Shown piece by piece: positions 24,745-33,328 of a stretch of 63,988 nucleotides of DNA. The translations under genes and the position numbers were made by a program. The first letter of the stretch is position 1; every line of letters starts with the position of its first letter. A model generated the notes under the pieces. That model did no database searches, was not told where the DNA came from, and worked only from the letters and a program-made list of their open reading frames with translations. Source of the stretch: Acetomicrobium sp. S15 = DSM 107314 (GTDB lineage: Bacteria > Synergistota > Synergistia > Synergistales > Thermosynergistaceae); contig NZ_JADEVE010000221.1 of assembly GCF_016125955.1 (NCBI RefSeq), positions 1 to 63,988 on the forward strand, in the 5' to 3' direction.

Positions 24745-25188
24745 TTAGCGCTTTTTGTCTTCGGTCATGACGACTTCGTCGCCAGGCCTTACGACGCCTC
24801 CTTTGAGGACTTGGAGGAAGTAGCCTACTTTGGGCAACAGGCACCACCCTTTGTAGTCATAAGAATGGGGCTCGTCAGGTTTTTTGCCCTTTTCGGCCAC
24901 GAGCAATATCACTTCGGATCCCACTTTTAGCTTTGCGCCAACGGGAATTTCACTCGGGAGGCCCTCTATGACCAAATTTTCTGCCAGCGAACCCGGCGGG
25001 AAGGAAAAGCCCGCCTCTGCCTCGGCAGCCCTTATATCCTCGGCACGCAACAGGCTCACATGGCGGTCTGAGAACCCCCTGTGGGAATCGCCTTCTATAC
25101 CTTCACCGGCGACGAAGCGTGCCTCGGAAGCGCCCCTTTTTGCTTCTTGCCTTGCCGAACTAATACAGATGGCTAAGACTCGAGCCAA
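24745..25188 (-). CDS. MOSC domain protein
   Basis: A 147-aa single-domain member of the MOSC (molybdenum cofactor sulfurase C-terminal) family. GIEGDSHRGFSDRHVSLL and GSLAENLVIEGL are typical, and a Cys in YKGWCLLPKVGYF fits the conserved cysteine of the fold. Small MOSC proteins are thought to carry sulfur to metallo-enzyme cofactors. No molybdenum gene is adjacent. It may be co-transcribed with the SIMPL gene 42 bases upstream. Confidence 0.85.
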   Translation of the reverse strand: MARVLAICISSARQEAKRGASEARFVAGEGIEGDSHRGFSDRHVSLLRAEDIRAAEAEAGFSFPPGSLAENLVIEGLPSEIPVGAKLKVGSEVILLVAEKGKKPDEPHSYDYKGWCLLPKVGYFLQVLKGGVVRPGDEVVMTEDKKR

Positions 25189-25230
25189 CAGGGCACACCC
25201 CCGACTCGTAGCGAAGATTCTGCGCCAAAG

Positions 25231-25947
25231 TCATGGGTTCGTCAGGAAAAATTCCACCGTAGTCACTACGCGGACAGTTTTGTAGTCGGGCGAGCCCCTA
25301 TCTCTGTCGTCTATTGTGAAGTAGCCTTGATTTGCCCTCCGTATCGCCCCAACATGGCTGCCGGAATCCCTGGCGAACTGCTCCGCCGCTTCTCTGGCGC
25401 TTTTAGTCGCTTCGGCGATCATTTCAGGTTTAATATCGTTCAGCTTAGTGAAAGAAAATTCGGTGGCACTGTCTTCGGCGAGGACAATACCTGCGGACAC
25501 AAGCTCTCCTGCGCGCTCGAGGGCCTTTTTGACGAGGGGAACTTTGGCCGAACGTAGGGTTAGCTTTGTCACAGCCGTATAACGAAACTCCCTGTCCCTG
25601 GAGGGATCCATGTAAGGCAGCGACTTTACGTCCGTGATTTGGGGTGGCATGCTCGAAATCTCCGCTTCCTCGAAACCCATCCCCAATAAGAAGTTGTGCA
25701 CTTTTGCCTTATTAGCGTCCACAAGCTGCTGAAGCCCCTCTAAATCATTCGCTGCATCACGAAAGGATATGTTCCATATAGCCAAGTCCGCCTCCACAAT
25801 CTTTTCCGAGAGCCCTTTCACCGTGACGAACCGCTCCGCAGATCTGGCCTTGAGCAATGCGCCTCCCACCAAATACCCCGCCACTATGAGGCCTATTGCC
25901 AGACAAACCCCCAATGCGAAGGCGGATGAAACTCGCTCATCCCGCAC
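25231..25947 (-). CDS. SIMPL domain (DUF541) membrane-anchored protein
   Basis: A 238-aa protein with one N-terminal membrane segment (residues about 8-30) and an external SIMPL domain beginning RFVTVKGLSEKIVEADLAIW. It ends with RVVTTVEFFLT. The SIMPL family is widespread in envelopes and related to oxidative-stress and outer-membrane-associated proteins, with no settled function. It probably shares a transcript with the MOSC gene. Confidence 0.85.
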   Translation of the reverse strand: MRDERVSSAFALGVCLAIGLIVAGYLVGGALLKARSAERFVTVKGLSEKIVEADLAIWNISFRDAANDLEGLQQLVDANKAKVHNFLLGMGFEEAEISSMPPQITDVKSLPYMDPSRDREFRYTAVTKLTLRSAKVPLVKKALERAGELVSAGIVLAEDSATEFSFTKLNDIKPEMIAEATKSAREAAEQFARDSGSHVGAIRRANQGYFTIDDRDRGSPDYKTVRVVTTVEFFLTNP

Positions 25948-26275
25948 AGCACATCCTCCTCCTTCACCCCGAACATCGTCCTGTTCCTTTATAGTGCAGT
26001 TAGACGCTTAGCTCATTTTATCACTTATCTTGAAGGACTATCGCAATATATGGCTTTTCATGTAGTCTTTGCCAGCCTGCACTCTTTTTGGTTGTGGTGC
26101 GAAAAGAAATTTTCGAGCGATCAAGGTTGCACGAAAGGCGAGTTTATGCTATTTACATAAAAGTACAAAACCTCCGAGCCTGTTTTGCCTAAGGGCGATC
26201 TGTCTATGGCGTCAGGCCGATAGGGCGTCTTTGGAAACGGAGATGTCCTCCCGTGTTTGAAAAGGAGGGAACAAT
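25948..26275. other. Intergenic region between divergent SIMPL and response-regulator genes
   Basis: About 330 bases without a gene. A weak + promoter fits TTGCAC (26127-26132), 17 bases, TATTTA (26150-26155), serving the response regulator. No strong repeat or structured RNA is apparent. Confidence 0.4.
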
Positions 26276-26968
26276 ATGCCTTCTCTTGCGGTTCTCATCG
26301 CGGACGAAGATCCGATGTTGAGAGCCCTTTATGCGGATTACCTTAAAGGCATCCCGGGTTATGCGTTAGCCGCGGAGGCCGATTTTGGAAGAGCGCTTGA
26401 CAGCGTCCTGAGGGCGCAGGCCATAGACCTCGTATTGTTGGACATCTTCCTGAAAGGGTTCGGCCAGGTTGAGGGACTTCGCCGGACGAGGGCCCTTTAT
26501 CCCAGAGTCGACCTGATCGTCCTTTCCGAGGGAAGGGATCCGGATGTAGTGCGCGGCGCCCTGTGTCAAGGGGCTTTTGATTACCTTATAAAACCCTTTA
26601 CGTTTCAGAGGTTCAAGGCTGCCCTCGAAGCTTACCGAATTTACAATTTGGGTCTGACGCAGCGCAAGGCAGCGTGGCAGCAGGAGGAGCTGGACTGTCT
26701 GGTGAGGTCATCAATGAGAGCCCGCACGGTTTGTCCCGTACTCGTCCCGCCCAAGGGAGTACAGGTTAAACTGTTAAACGATGTCATGTCGCTGTTGCGC
26801 ACCCTCGACAAACCGGTTTCAGCAATAGATTTGGGAAACAAACTTAAGATATCCCGTCCCACGGCCCGCAGGTATCTGGAGCACCTCGTCGATTCAGGGG
26901 TGGCGGAGGTGGAATATGCTTTTCGTAGGGTAGGTCGCCCCGTCAAACTTTATCGATTAAAGATATGA
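26276..26968 (+). CDS. Response regulator, CitB/DcuR type, without adjacent kinase
   Basis: A 230-aa two-component regulator. The receiver domain (1-125) has acidic DED at 10-12, phospho-acceptor Asp56 in LVLLDIFLKG, Ser in VLSEGRD and Lys in YLIKPF. The C terminus (about 170-230) is a winged-helix domain with KISRPTARRYLEHLVDSG, as in CitB/DctR/MalR regulators of organic-acid uptake. Its SD AAAGGAGGG is strong. No histidine kinase lies nearby; the next gene is an aldehyde dehydrogenase. Confidence 0.88.
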   Translation: MPSLAVLIADEDPMLRALYADYLKGIPGYALAAEADFGRALDSVLRAQAIDLVLLDIFLKGFGQVEGLRRTRALYPRVDLIVLSEGRDPDVVRGALCQGAFDYLIKPFTFQRFKAALEAYRIYNLGLTQRKAAWQQEELDCLVRSSMRARTVCPVLVPPKGVQVKLLNDVMSLLRTLDKPVSAIDLGNKLKISRPTARRYLEHLVDSGVAEVEYAFRRVGRPVKLYRLKI

Positions 26969-27016
26969 ACAATAAGAGCTAAAGCGAGCACAAACATCCA
27001 AAAACTTTCGATCATG

Positions 27017-27089
27017 TTCCCCCTGGCGTATTCTTGTAAGCAAGATACTGAATGTATCTCCAGGTTAAAACAATAAGAAGCAGGGGGAA
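27017..27089 (+). promoter_or_regulatory. Candidate switching leader that can hide the ribosome site of the aldehyde dehydrogenase
   Basis: TTCCCCCTG (27017-27025) is perfectly complementary to CAGGGGGAA (27081-27089), which is the Shine-Dalgarno region of the next gene. The same left arm can instead use CCTGG (27022-27026) to pair with CCAGG (27060-27064), directly after a 6-bp hairpin AGATAC/GTATCT (27043-27059). The two pairings exclude each other, so access to the ribosome site may be switchable. No known riboswitch is recognised. Confidence 0.45.
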
Positions 27090-27098
27090 TGGCGAATT

Positions 27099-28532
27099 AT
27101 GCAAATGATTATAGGAGGCAAGAAAGTTAATTCGAGCGATGGCAGGACGAACAAGGTTTTTAATCCGGCCACGCAGGAATTGCTCGGTACCGTTCCTGTC
27201 GCTACTAAAGAAGACATCGAGCATTGTTTGGACATCGCTCAAGAGGGTAAAAAATTGTGGGCCGATACGCCCTTGGTCGAGCGTTCTAAAATTCTCGTCA
27301 AATATACAGGTTTGCTCGAAAGCCATAAAAAAGAATTGGCGACGTTGCAAAGCAAAGATATGGGAAAGCCGTTCTCGCAGTGCGTCGGTGAAGTCAATAC
27401 GGCCATTATGTTGTTCGAAGGGTTTGTGGAAAGGGCGAAGCACCTATACGGAGAGACTGTGCCTGACTGTCAGCCTGGCGCAGAAAAAGACATACTTTTT
27501 ACCAGAAGGGAACCCTTAGGCGTCATTGCCTGTATCCTTCCCTTTAACTTCCCTACAACTCTCTTTGCCCATAAGGTTGCACCGGCCTTGGCCTCGGGCA
27601 ATGCGGTTGTCATAAAGCCCTCGTCGGATAACCCTCTCGTAGTTATACGCTTGACGGAGCTATTGTTAGAAGCCGGCGTTCCGGGTAGCGTGGCCCAGGT
27701 GATAACAGGCAGCGGGTCGATGGTGGGGAAGATTTTATGCAGCAGCACGAAAGTTAACGCTATTACGCTGACCGGCAGCACAGAAGCCGGCATCGTTGTG
27801 ATGAGAGATTCTGCAGATGCCCTACATAGAGTAACACTTGAGCTCGGCGGGAATGACCCGATGGTTATTTTCGCCGATGGAGACCTGGAGTTAGCCGTTA
27901 ACGAAGCTTACAGCGGGAGGATAGCAAATGCCGGCCAAATCTGTTGTTCTCCCAAGAGGTTTATCGTTCAAGAACCAATAGCTAAGGACTTTGCAGACAA
28001 GCTTAAAGCCAAGTTTGAAAAAATTGTCAAGGGCGACATCTTGGACCCCAGCACAGAATTAGGTTGTCTAATCAACGAAAACGCCGCTAAAAGAGTCGAG
28101 GAGCAGGTCAAATTAACGATACAGCAAGGCGCCAAGTGCATTTGCGGGGGCAAGAGAAACGGGGCGTTCTTTGAGCCGACCATCCTGGTCGATGTCACCC
28201 CAGACATGGACGTAGCGAAAGATATGGAGATCTTCGGGCCGGTCTTTCCGATAATCACCTTTAAAACGGAAGAAGAGGCTTTGGCTATCTCTAATAATAC
28301 CAAATACGGCCTCTGCGCGGGAGTAGTTACCTCGGATGTCAATAAGGGCATCAGGTTCATGTCGAAAGTAGAGGCGGGCACGGTCGTAATTAACGGAAAC
28401 AGCCGCTATAGACATATCGACCATCGCTTTGGCGGTTATAAAATGAGCGGCATCGGCCGCGAAGGCATACCGTGCACGATAGAAGAGATGACGCAGGTAA
28501 AAACCTATGTCTTGAAGGGTATTTTAAAATGA
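27099..28532 (+). CDS. NAD(P)-dependent aldehyde dehydrogenase
   Basis: A 477-aa member of the ALDH superfamily. The general-base Glu is in LELGGNDP, the catalytic Cys in GQICCSPKR, and the cofactor region shows ACILPFNFPTTLFAHKVAPAL. The C-terminal GGYKMSGIGREG is typical of succinate-semialdehyde, lactaldehyde and betaine-aldehyde types; the substrate cannot be fixed from motifs. It lies between an orphan response regulator and P5C dehydrogenase on the same strand. It has a possible RNA switch over its ribosome site. Confidence 0.87.
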   Translation: MQMIIGGKKVNSSDGRTNKVFNPATQELLGTVPVATKEDIEHCLDIAQEGKKLWADTPLVERSKILVKYTGLLESHKKELATLQSKDMGKPFSQCVGEVNTAIMLFEGFVERAKHLYGETVPDCQPGAEKDILFTRREPLGVIACILPFNFPTTLFAHKVAPALASGNAVVIKPSSDNPLVVIRLTELLLEAGVPGSVAQVITGSGSMVGKILCSSTKVNAITLTGSTEAGIVVMRDSADALHRVTLELGGNDPMVIFADGDLELAVNEAYSGRIANAGQICCSPKRFIVQEPIAKDFADKLKAKFEKIVKGDILDPSTELGCLINENAAKRVEEQVKLTIQQGAKCICGGKRNGAFFEPTILVDVTPDMDVAKDMEIFGPVFPIITFKTEEEALAISNNTKYGLCAGVVTSDVNKGIRFMSKVEAGTVVINGNSRYRHIDHRFGGYKMSGIGREGIPCTIEEMTQVKTYVLKGILK

Positions 28533-28660
28533 TTTTTGATATGCTATAAATAGGGTGGGGTTATTTCGGACTTTGAAAACGCCCCGCTACTATAAGATAA
28601 TGCCGGTTTTGGATAGCAACGGCTCCGTTTGCAGATCAAACGCTTGAGCGTGCCGTCCTT

Positions 28661-28681
28661 GACCTCGGCAAGAAGGAGGTC
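28661..28681 (+). promoter_or_regulatory. Hairpin enclosing the ribosome site of the P5C dehydrogenase gene
   Basis: GACCTC (28661-28666) pairs with GAGGTC (28676-28681); the second arm contains most of the Shine-Dalgarno GGAGG at 28675-28679, ten bases from the ATG at 28689. A competing pairing of CTTG (28658-28661) with CAAG is possible. Confidence 0.4.
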
Positions 28682-28688
28682 GCGCGTA

Positions 28689-30320
28689 ATGAACAATGCT
28701 GTGTTCCGTTTTGCGGTTCCTCGTAACGAGGAGACCCTTTCTTATGCTCCGGGATCTGTTGAGCGCATCGAGATCAAGGCAGAGTTGGATCGCCAGAGCA
28801 GTCAGAAGGTCGAGATACCTGCCATAATAGGCGGCAGGGAAGTCCGCACCGGACGCTTAGGGAAGGTAGTTATGCCGCATGATCACGGCCATGTGTTGGC
28901 CAACTATCATAAATCGGGCCAACAGGAAGTCGCGATGGCCATAGAGTCTGCCCTCAAGGCCAAAGCTGAGTGGTCCAAGTTCTCTTGGGTCGACAGGGCT
29001 TCCGTCATGCTCAAGGCGGCCGAGCTCATCAGCAAGAAGTATCGTCATATCGTCAATGCCGCAACTATGTTGGGCCAGAGCAAAAATGCATATCAAGCCG
29101 AGATAGACGCGGCTTGCGAAAGCGCGGATTTCCTGCGCTTCGGTGCATACGCCGCTTCTTATATCTATGAGTGGCAGCCGTCTTCCGGTGGCGATTGTGT
29201 TAACAGGGTGGAGTATCGCCCTCTGGAGGGGTTTGTATTTGTGGTTTCGCCCTTCAACTTTACGGCCACTGCCCTAAACTTGGTCGCCTCGGTCGTGCTC
29301 ATGGGAAATGCAGTGGTTTGGAAGCCTGCCACGACATCCTTATTATCCAATTACTATCTCATGAAGGTTTTTAGGGAGGCAGGCGTTCCCGACGGGGTTA
29401 TAAACTTCCTGCCCGGCAAAGGGTCGGAGATAAGCGAGGTGGTGCTCAAGCATCCGAATTTCGCCGGTTTGCACTTCACCGGCTCGACGGATACGTTCAC
29501 CGGACTTTGGGGCAAGATAGGACAGAACCTCGCATCTTATCGCAATTATCCCAGGATCGTGGGCGAAACCGGGGGCAAAGACTTCGTTTTGGCCCATCCT
29601 TCGGCCGACGTCGAGGAGCTGGTGACTGCTCTGGTCCGCGGAGCCTTCGAATATCAGGGGCAGAAATGCTCTGCAGCATCGCGCGCTTACGTCCCGCAGT
29701 CGCTCTGGGGTAGAGTGAGAGAGCTGTTGGTGGAATGGACAGAGGGGTTGTCAATGGGCGATGTCCGTGACTTCGGGAACTTCGTCAACGCCGTTATCGA
29801 CGAGAGCTCTTTCGACAAGATCATGGGCTATATAGAGAGGGCAAAGAGTTCCGCCGATGCGGAGATCCTCGCCGGCGGCTTCGGCGACAAGAGCAAGGGC
29901 TATTTTGTGCGTCCCACCGTAATTGAAGTGAAGGATCCGCATTTTGTGACCATGGAAGAGGAGATCTTCGGTCCTGTTTTGAGCGTCTATGTTTACGAAG
30001 ATAGCGCGTACGAAGATGTCCTCAGACTGTGCGACGAGACCTCGCCCTATGCCCTCACCGGCGCTGTGTTCGCCAAAGATCGAGATGCCATAGCGAAAGC
30101 GTATGATACCCTGCGTTATGCGGCGGGCAACTTCTACATCAACGACAAGCCTACCGGGGCTGTGGTGGGGCAACAGCCCTTTGGGGGTGCCAGGGCCTCG
30201 GGCACCAACGACAAGGCCGGAACCCACTTTAATCTCATGCGTTGGGTGAGTCCGAGGACTATAAAAGAAAACCTACTGCCGCCTTCTCATTGGAGTTACC
30301 CCTTTCTCCAATCAGATTAG
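28689..30320 (+). CDS. pruA: 1-pyrroline-5-carboxylate dehydrogenase
   Basis: Oxidises glutamate semialdehyde (P5C) to glutamate with NAD, the second half of proline breakdown and part of ornithine/arginine use. The 543-aa protein follows the long eukaryotic-type P5CDH pattern, with VSPFNFTATALNL, GETGGKDFV, catalytic Cys in EYQGQKCSAASRAYVP, and QQPFGGARASGTNDKAG near the end. ATG 28689 is used since AAGGAGG precedes it; the frame is open further upstream without a start of similar quality. Proline dehydrogenase activity could come from the flavoprotein operon at 13.8-18.2 kb (inference). Confidence 0.93.
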   Translation: MNNAVFRFAVPRNEETLSYAPGSVERIEIKAELDRQSSQKVEIPAIIGGREVRTGRLGKVVMPHDHGHVLANYHKSGQQEVAMAIESALKAKAEWSKFSWVDRASVMLKAAELISKKYRHIVNAATMLGQSKNAYQAEIDAACESADFLRFGAYAASYIYEWQPSSGGDCVNRVEYRPLEGFVFVVSPFNFTATALNLVASVVLMGNAVVWKPATTSLLSNYYLMKVFREAGVPDGVINFLPGKGSEISEVVLKHPNFAGLHFTGSTDTFTGLWGKIGQNLASYRNYPRIVGETGGKDFVLAHPSADVEELVTALVRGAFEYQGQKCSAASRAYVPQSLWGRVRELLVEWTEGLSMGDVRDFGNFVNAVIDESSFDKIMGYIERAKSSADAEILAGGFGDKSKGYFVRPTVIEVKDPHFVTMEEEIFGPVLSVYVYEDSAYEDVLRLCDETSPYALTGAVFAKDRDAIAKAYDTLRYAAGNFYINDKPTGAVVGQQPFGGARASGTNDKAGTHFNLMRWVSPRTIKENLLPPSHWSYPFLQSD

Positions 30321-30410
30321 CAGTAAATGGCAATTATCGAAATCGCTTTTAAATAACTTACATAAAACTGTTTTGTAAGTGATTGATTAAAGTAGAGTTT
30401 TAGGTGTTTT

Positions 30411-30461
30411 GGGTGGGAAGAGAGAAGATCAATTTTTAGTTCTTTTTCCCACCCTTATTTT
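30411..30461 (+). terminator. Intrinsic terminator after pruA
   Basis: GGGTGGGAA (30411-30419) pairs with TTCCCACCC (30446-30454), followed by TTATTTT. The M20 peptidase gene converges from the other side only 13 bases later; its strand would read a shorter A/T run, so bidirectional use is possible. Confidence 0.75.
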
Positions 30462-30473
30462 GTATTGTGAACA

Positions 30474-31643
30474 TTACGTGAGGAGCGCCGCAGCCACAGC
30501 TGCAAAGACGCGGGCGGATGTCGCCATCTTGGAGATCTCCACGTATTCGTCGGGTTGATGCGCCAACTTTGGATCGCCGGGGCCGAATATGATAGTGGGC
30601 ACGCCCATGGATGGGACGAAGACGGCTGCTTCCGTGGCGAACGGAGCCTTGCCGACCTTCACGCCAGGGGCTACGCTTTGGGCTACCTCCAAGAAGCGCT
30701 TTACCACCGGTTCTTCGGGTGAGGTGTCGGCTGGCGGCAGGTCGTTGTTTATCTTTACAGAGGCCTTAAAACCGGGGAGTTTTGCCTCCAGCTTCTTGAC
30801 GATTCCCTCAAGTTGAGACAAAAGCGCCTTGTGGTCTTGTCCCGGAACGGTGCGCATGTCGACTGTGGCCACGCACTTGTCGGGGACTACGTTGGTCTTA
30901 ACGCCGCCGTTTATGGTGTTTATGCTCATGGAGAATCGTCCCGCCACGGGGTGCGGCTCATATGGAATCTCACTTTTTTCCAACTCAAGGAGGAGAGCCA
31001 TCATGTCTTTGATGGCGTTATGTCCGAGCTCTGGCGTAGAACCGTGGGCGGTTTTTCCGTAGGTGGTGAACTCTGGCCAGAAGACCCCTCGCTCCGTCAA
31101 CACCACTTCGTTATCTGTGGGTTCGGCTATGATTATGGCTTGGGCTTTCGCCAAATCCTTCCTGCTCGTCAGGCTTTTTGCCCCCATCATGTCCAATTCT
31201 TCCCCAGACGTGGCCAAAAAGATGAGATCTCCTTTCAGTGGCAAGCCTGAAGTGGCGACGGCCTTGGCCGCGGTCAACATAGCCGCGATGCCGCTCTTCA
31301 TATCGGAGCTCCCCCTACCCCAGACTTTTCCCTCCGATATTTCGCCGCCGAAAGGGGGATGTTTCCAATCTTGAGCTCCCGCGGGGACCACATCCAGATG
31401 GCCGTTGAAAGCAAGCGGAGGAAGCTCATCGCTTCCCTTAAGGTGCGCCACGAGCGTGGCCCTGCTTTCGCCGTGCGGCACGAACTCCGCTTCGAAGCCC
31501 AAGCCTTCAAGATAACGGGCCACCCATTCAGCGGCGGCGCGCTCGTTTCCTGGCGGGTTTGTTGTATCGAAACGGATCAGCTCTGCGCACAGCCTCGCTA
31601 GCTCATCCTCTGAAATTTTAGAAAACAATCCTCCGTATTCCAT
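30474..31643 (-). CDS. M20 family peptidase/deacylase (ArgE/DapE group)
   Basis: A 389-aa zinc hydrolase. Metal ligands lie in FNGHLDVVPAG, GRGSSDMKSGIAAM, FLATSGEELDMMG and IIAEPT. The N terminus has RFDTTNPPGNE. The group includes acetylornithine deacetylase, succinyl-diaminopimelate desuccinylase and dipeptidases; I cannot choose. ATG 31643 follows GAGGAGGG; the frame is open 24 codons further upstream without a better start. It is downstream of two membrane-protein genes, which may import its substrate. Confidence 0.87.
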   Translation of the reverse strand: MEYGGLFSKISEDELARLCAELIRFDTTNPPGNERAAAEWVARYLEGLGFEAEFVPHGESRATLVAHLKGSDELPPLAFNGHLDVVPAGAQDWKHPPFGGEISEGKVWGRGSSDMKSGIAAMLTAAKAVATSGLPLKGDLIFLATSGEELDMMGAKSLTSRKDLAKAQAIIIAEPTDNEVVLTERGVFWPEFTTYGKTAHGSTPELGHNAIKDMMALLLELEKSEIPYEPHPVAGRFSMSINTINGGVKTNVVPDKCVATVDMRTVPGQDHKALLSQLEGIVKKLEAKLPGFKASVKINNDLPPADTSPEEPVVKRFLEVAQSVAPGVKVGKAPFATEAAVFVPSMGVPTIIFGPGDPKLAHQPDEYVEISKMATSARVFAAVAAALLT

Positions 31644-31722
31644 GTAAAATCCCTCCTCGTCTTCAAGGCTTAAAATTAGGGTAGAGCGAGCGGCAAGAGC
31701 CGCTCGCTTAAACAAAGCAAAA

Positions 31723-32412
31723 CTACGCCTCGATCTTGAGGAAGCGGAGCATGGCCCAACCTACGACCATCGTCCCCAAAACGCATATGACCAAAGCCCA
31801 TGCGGAGTGCACTTTGTAGAGTATGGGCACCAAGGCCAAAACGAAGGCAAAGGGAGCGTATTTCCAGCCTCGCAGTATGAACTGTCCCCACACAGAGCCG
31901 AATACGGCTGGCAACAGGAAGCGATTGAAGGCGTCCAGGAGCCAGGCGGGGAAGAACTGCTGAATCTGGTTTATGAGGAGCGCTCCGAAAAATATGGCCG
32001 GCACGCTGACGAAGACAGAAACCGTCACGCCGACAGCTGCAACTAACTCTCCCTCCATGGTTCCTTCTTTTACTCCTGCCACCTCCTGCGCAACTGCGGC
32101 GCATGGGACGCGCAGGTTCGAGCCATTTCCTATTGTACCGCATAGATACCAGCCGGCGTTGCCCACGATGGGGTAGTATGCTATCGGCTCGCTGATATAG
32201 AAGGGAATGGCGTAGGTCATAGCTAAGCCAAAGCCCGTCAATATCGTCTGCCAATCTGGGAAGACGCCTGTGATGAAGTAGAGCCATATGCTGGGCAGAA
32301 AGAGTGCCAAAAAGATGAGAGTAGATGTAATTGTGCCAACTCTGTGAATTGGCTTGAGATAATCCCTTTCGAACGCTACTGGATCGACATGCCACTCTCT
32401 AATGGTTGCCAT
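31723..32412 (-). CDS. Integral membrane protein, second of a pair
   Basis: A 229-aa protein with about five or six hydrophobic segments and a short hydrophilic N terminus. I do not recognise a named family with certainty. It lies 12 bases downstream of a second membrane-protein gene and 79 bases upstream of the M20 peptidase, all on one strand, which suggests the two form one transporter. ATG 32412, eight bases from AGGAGG, is preferred over ATG 32418. Confidence 0.7.
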   Translation of the reverse strand: MATIREWHVDPVAFERDYLKPIHRVGTITSTLIFLALFLPSIWLYFITGVFPDWQTILTGFGLAMTYAIPFYISEPIAYYPIVGNAGWYLCGTIGNGSNLRVPCAAVAQEVAGVKEGTMEGELVAAVGVTVSVFVSVPAIFFGALLINQIQQFFPAWLLDAFNRFLLPAVFGSVWGQFILRGWKYAPFAFVLALVPILYKVHSAWALVICVLGTMVVGWAMLRFLKIEA

Positions 32413-32424
32413 GGCCATCTCCTC

Positions 32425-33126
32425 CTAACCGGCGTAAAGCTTGCCCGCGATCATGCCCACGAACATGGCTATGCCCAGGGCCCACTCCTTGAAGTGCGGC
32501 CGCTTCATCCAATCGGCGAGTTTAAAGAGGAACATGGACGAAAGCAACGATACGACCACTGCTACGAGGAAGCCGTTGCCCTTAATGGCGTTGCTCACCG
32601 AATAATAGCTGAAGACGGCCACCATGCCGCAGGCTGCGATGACCGCCAAGAGCTTCGGGTCACCGCCGGTGAGCTTTTCCCTGACCTTGCCGAGATAGCG
32701 CGTAAATATCGCCTCTACGGACCATCCCCAACCGGCTATGTTCATTATGAATATGGCTGCAGCGAAACCCTTTATGGTAAAGCTGGGATCGCCGAACTTC
32801 TCTCCCGCAGCTATGGCTGCGTTTGAAGCCTGCACCAATTCCGTAAATACCGAGCCCACGCCCACGCCCTCGCGCTGAAACGCGAGGCCGGGGCTTATTG
32901 CCACCGCCAGGGCTATCATGATAAAGATATTTGACAATACCGGCCCTATAGCGGTGATTACTGCACCGCGCACCATAGAACGCGTCTCTTCTTTGGGGAC
33001 CCCGCTATCGTGCATGAACGAGACGGCTCTTTTATAAAAGTAATATGCCATATATAAACCGAGCCCCGAGGTGATGCCCCCGCATATCCATATCCATAAG
33101 CCGTTAGCAACTTCTTTCCAATCCAC
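32425..33126 (-). CDS. Integral membrane protein, DUF5058-like, first of a pair
   Basis: A 233-aa hydrophobic protein. GAVITAIGPVLSNIFIMIAL and GVGSVFTELVQASNAA resemble what I recall of DUF5058 membrane proteins; that match is from memory and should be treated as tentative. GTG 33126 is used, eight bases after GGGAGG; GTG 33135 would lie in the SD. It is the first gene of a three-gene unit with a second membrane protein and an M20 peptidase, so peptide or acyl-amino-acid import is plausible. Confidence 0.62.
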   Translation of the reverse strand: MDWKEVANGLWIWICGGITSGLGLYMAYYFYKRAVSFMHDSGVPKEETRSMVRGAVITAIGPVLSNIFIMIALAVAISPGLAFQREGVGVGSVFTELVQASNAAIAAGEKFGDPSFTIKGFAAAIFIMNIAGWGWSVEAIFTRYLGKVREKLTGGDPKLLAVIAACGMVAVFSYYSVSNAIKGNGFLVAVVVSLLSSMFLFKLADWMKRPHFKEWALGIAMFVGMIAGKLYAG

Positions 33127-33328
33127 GGTTTCCACCTCCCACTCTCTTCTCTCTTTCGATCAAACTGCCTCTTGGACTGTGTGTTAAGCTACTTCATCGC
33201 ATCCCTCCTTTGATCGCCCCATGGCCAAAGACGCGCTCTCGCCTGCGCGCAATTGTATTTATTTTACATTGAGGCTATATATATGAAAACAATACAAATC
33301 ACCTTCCGATAAGAGTCTGCCTATGCTG

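Noticed and set aside
24617-24748. A 43-codon + strand frame ending inside the MOSC gene
   Set aside because: Ribosome site is weak, and I have no support beyond the open frame. It would overlap the end of the MOSC gene.
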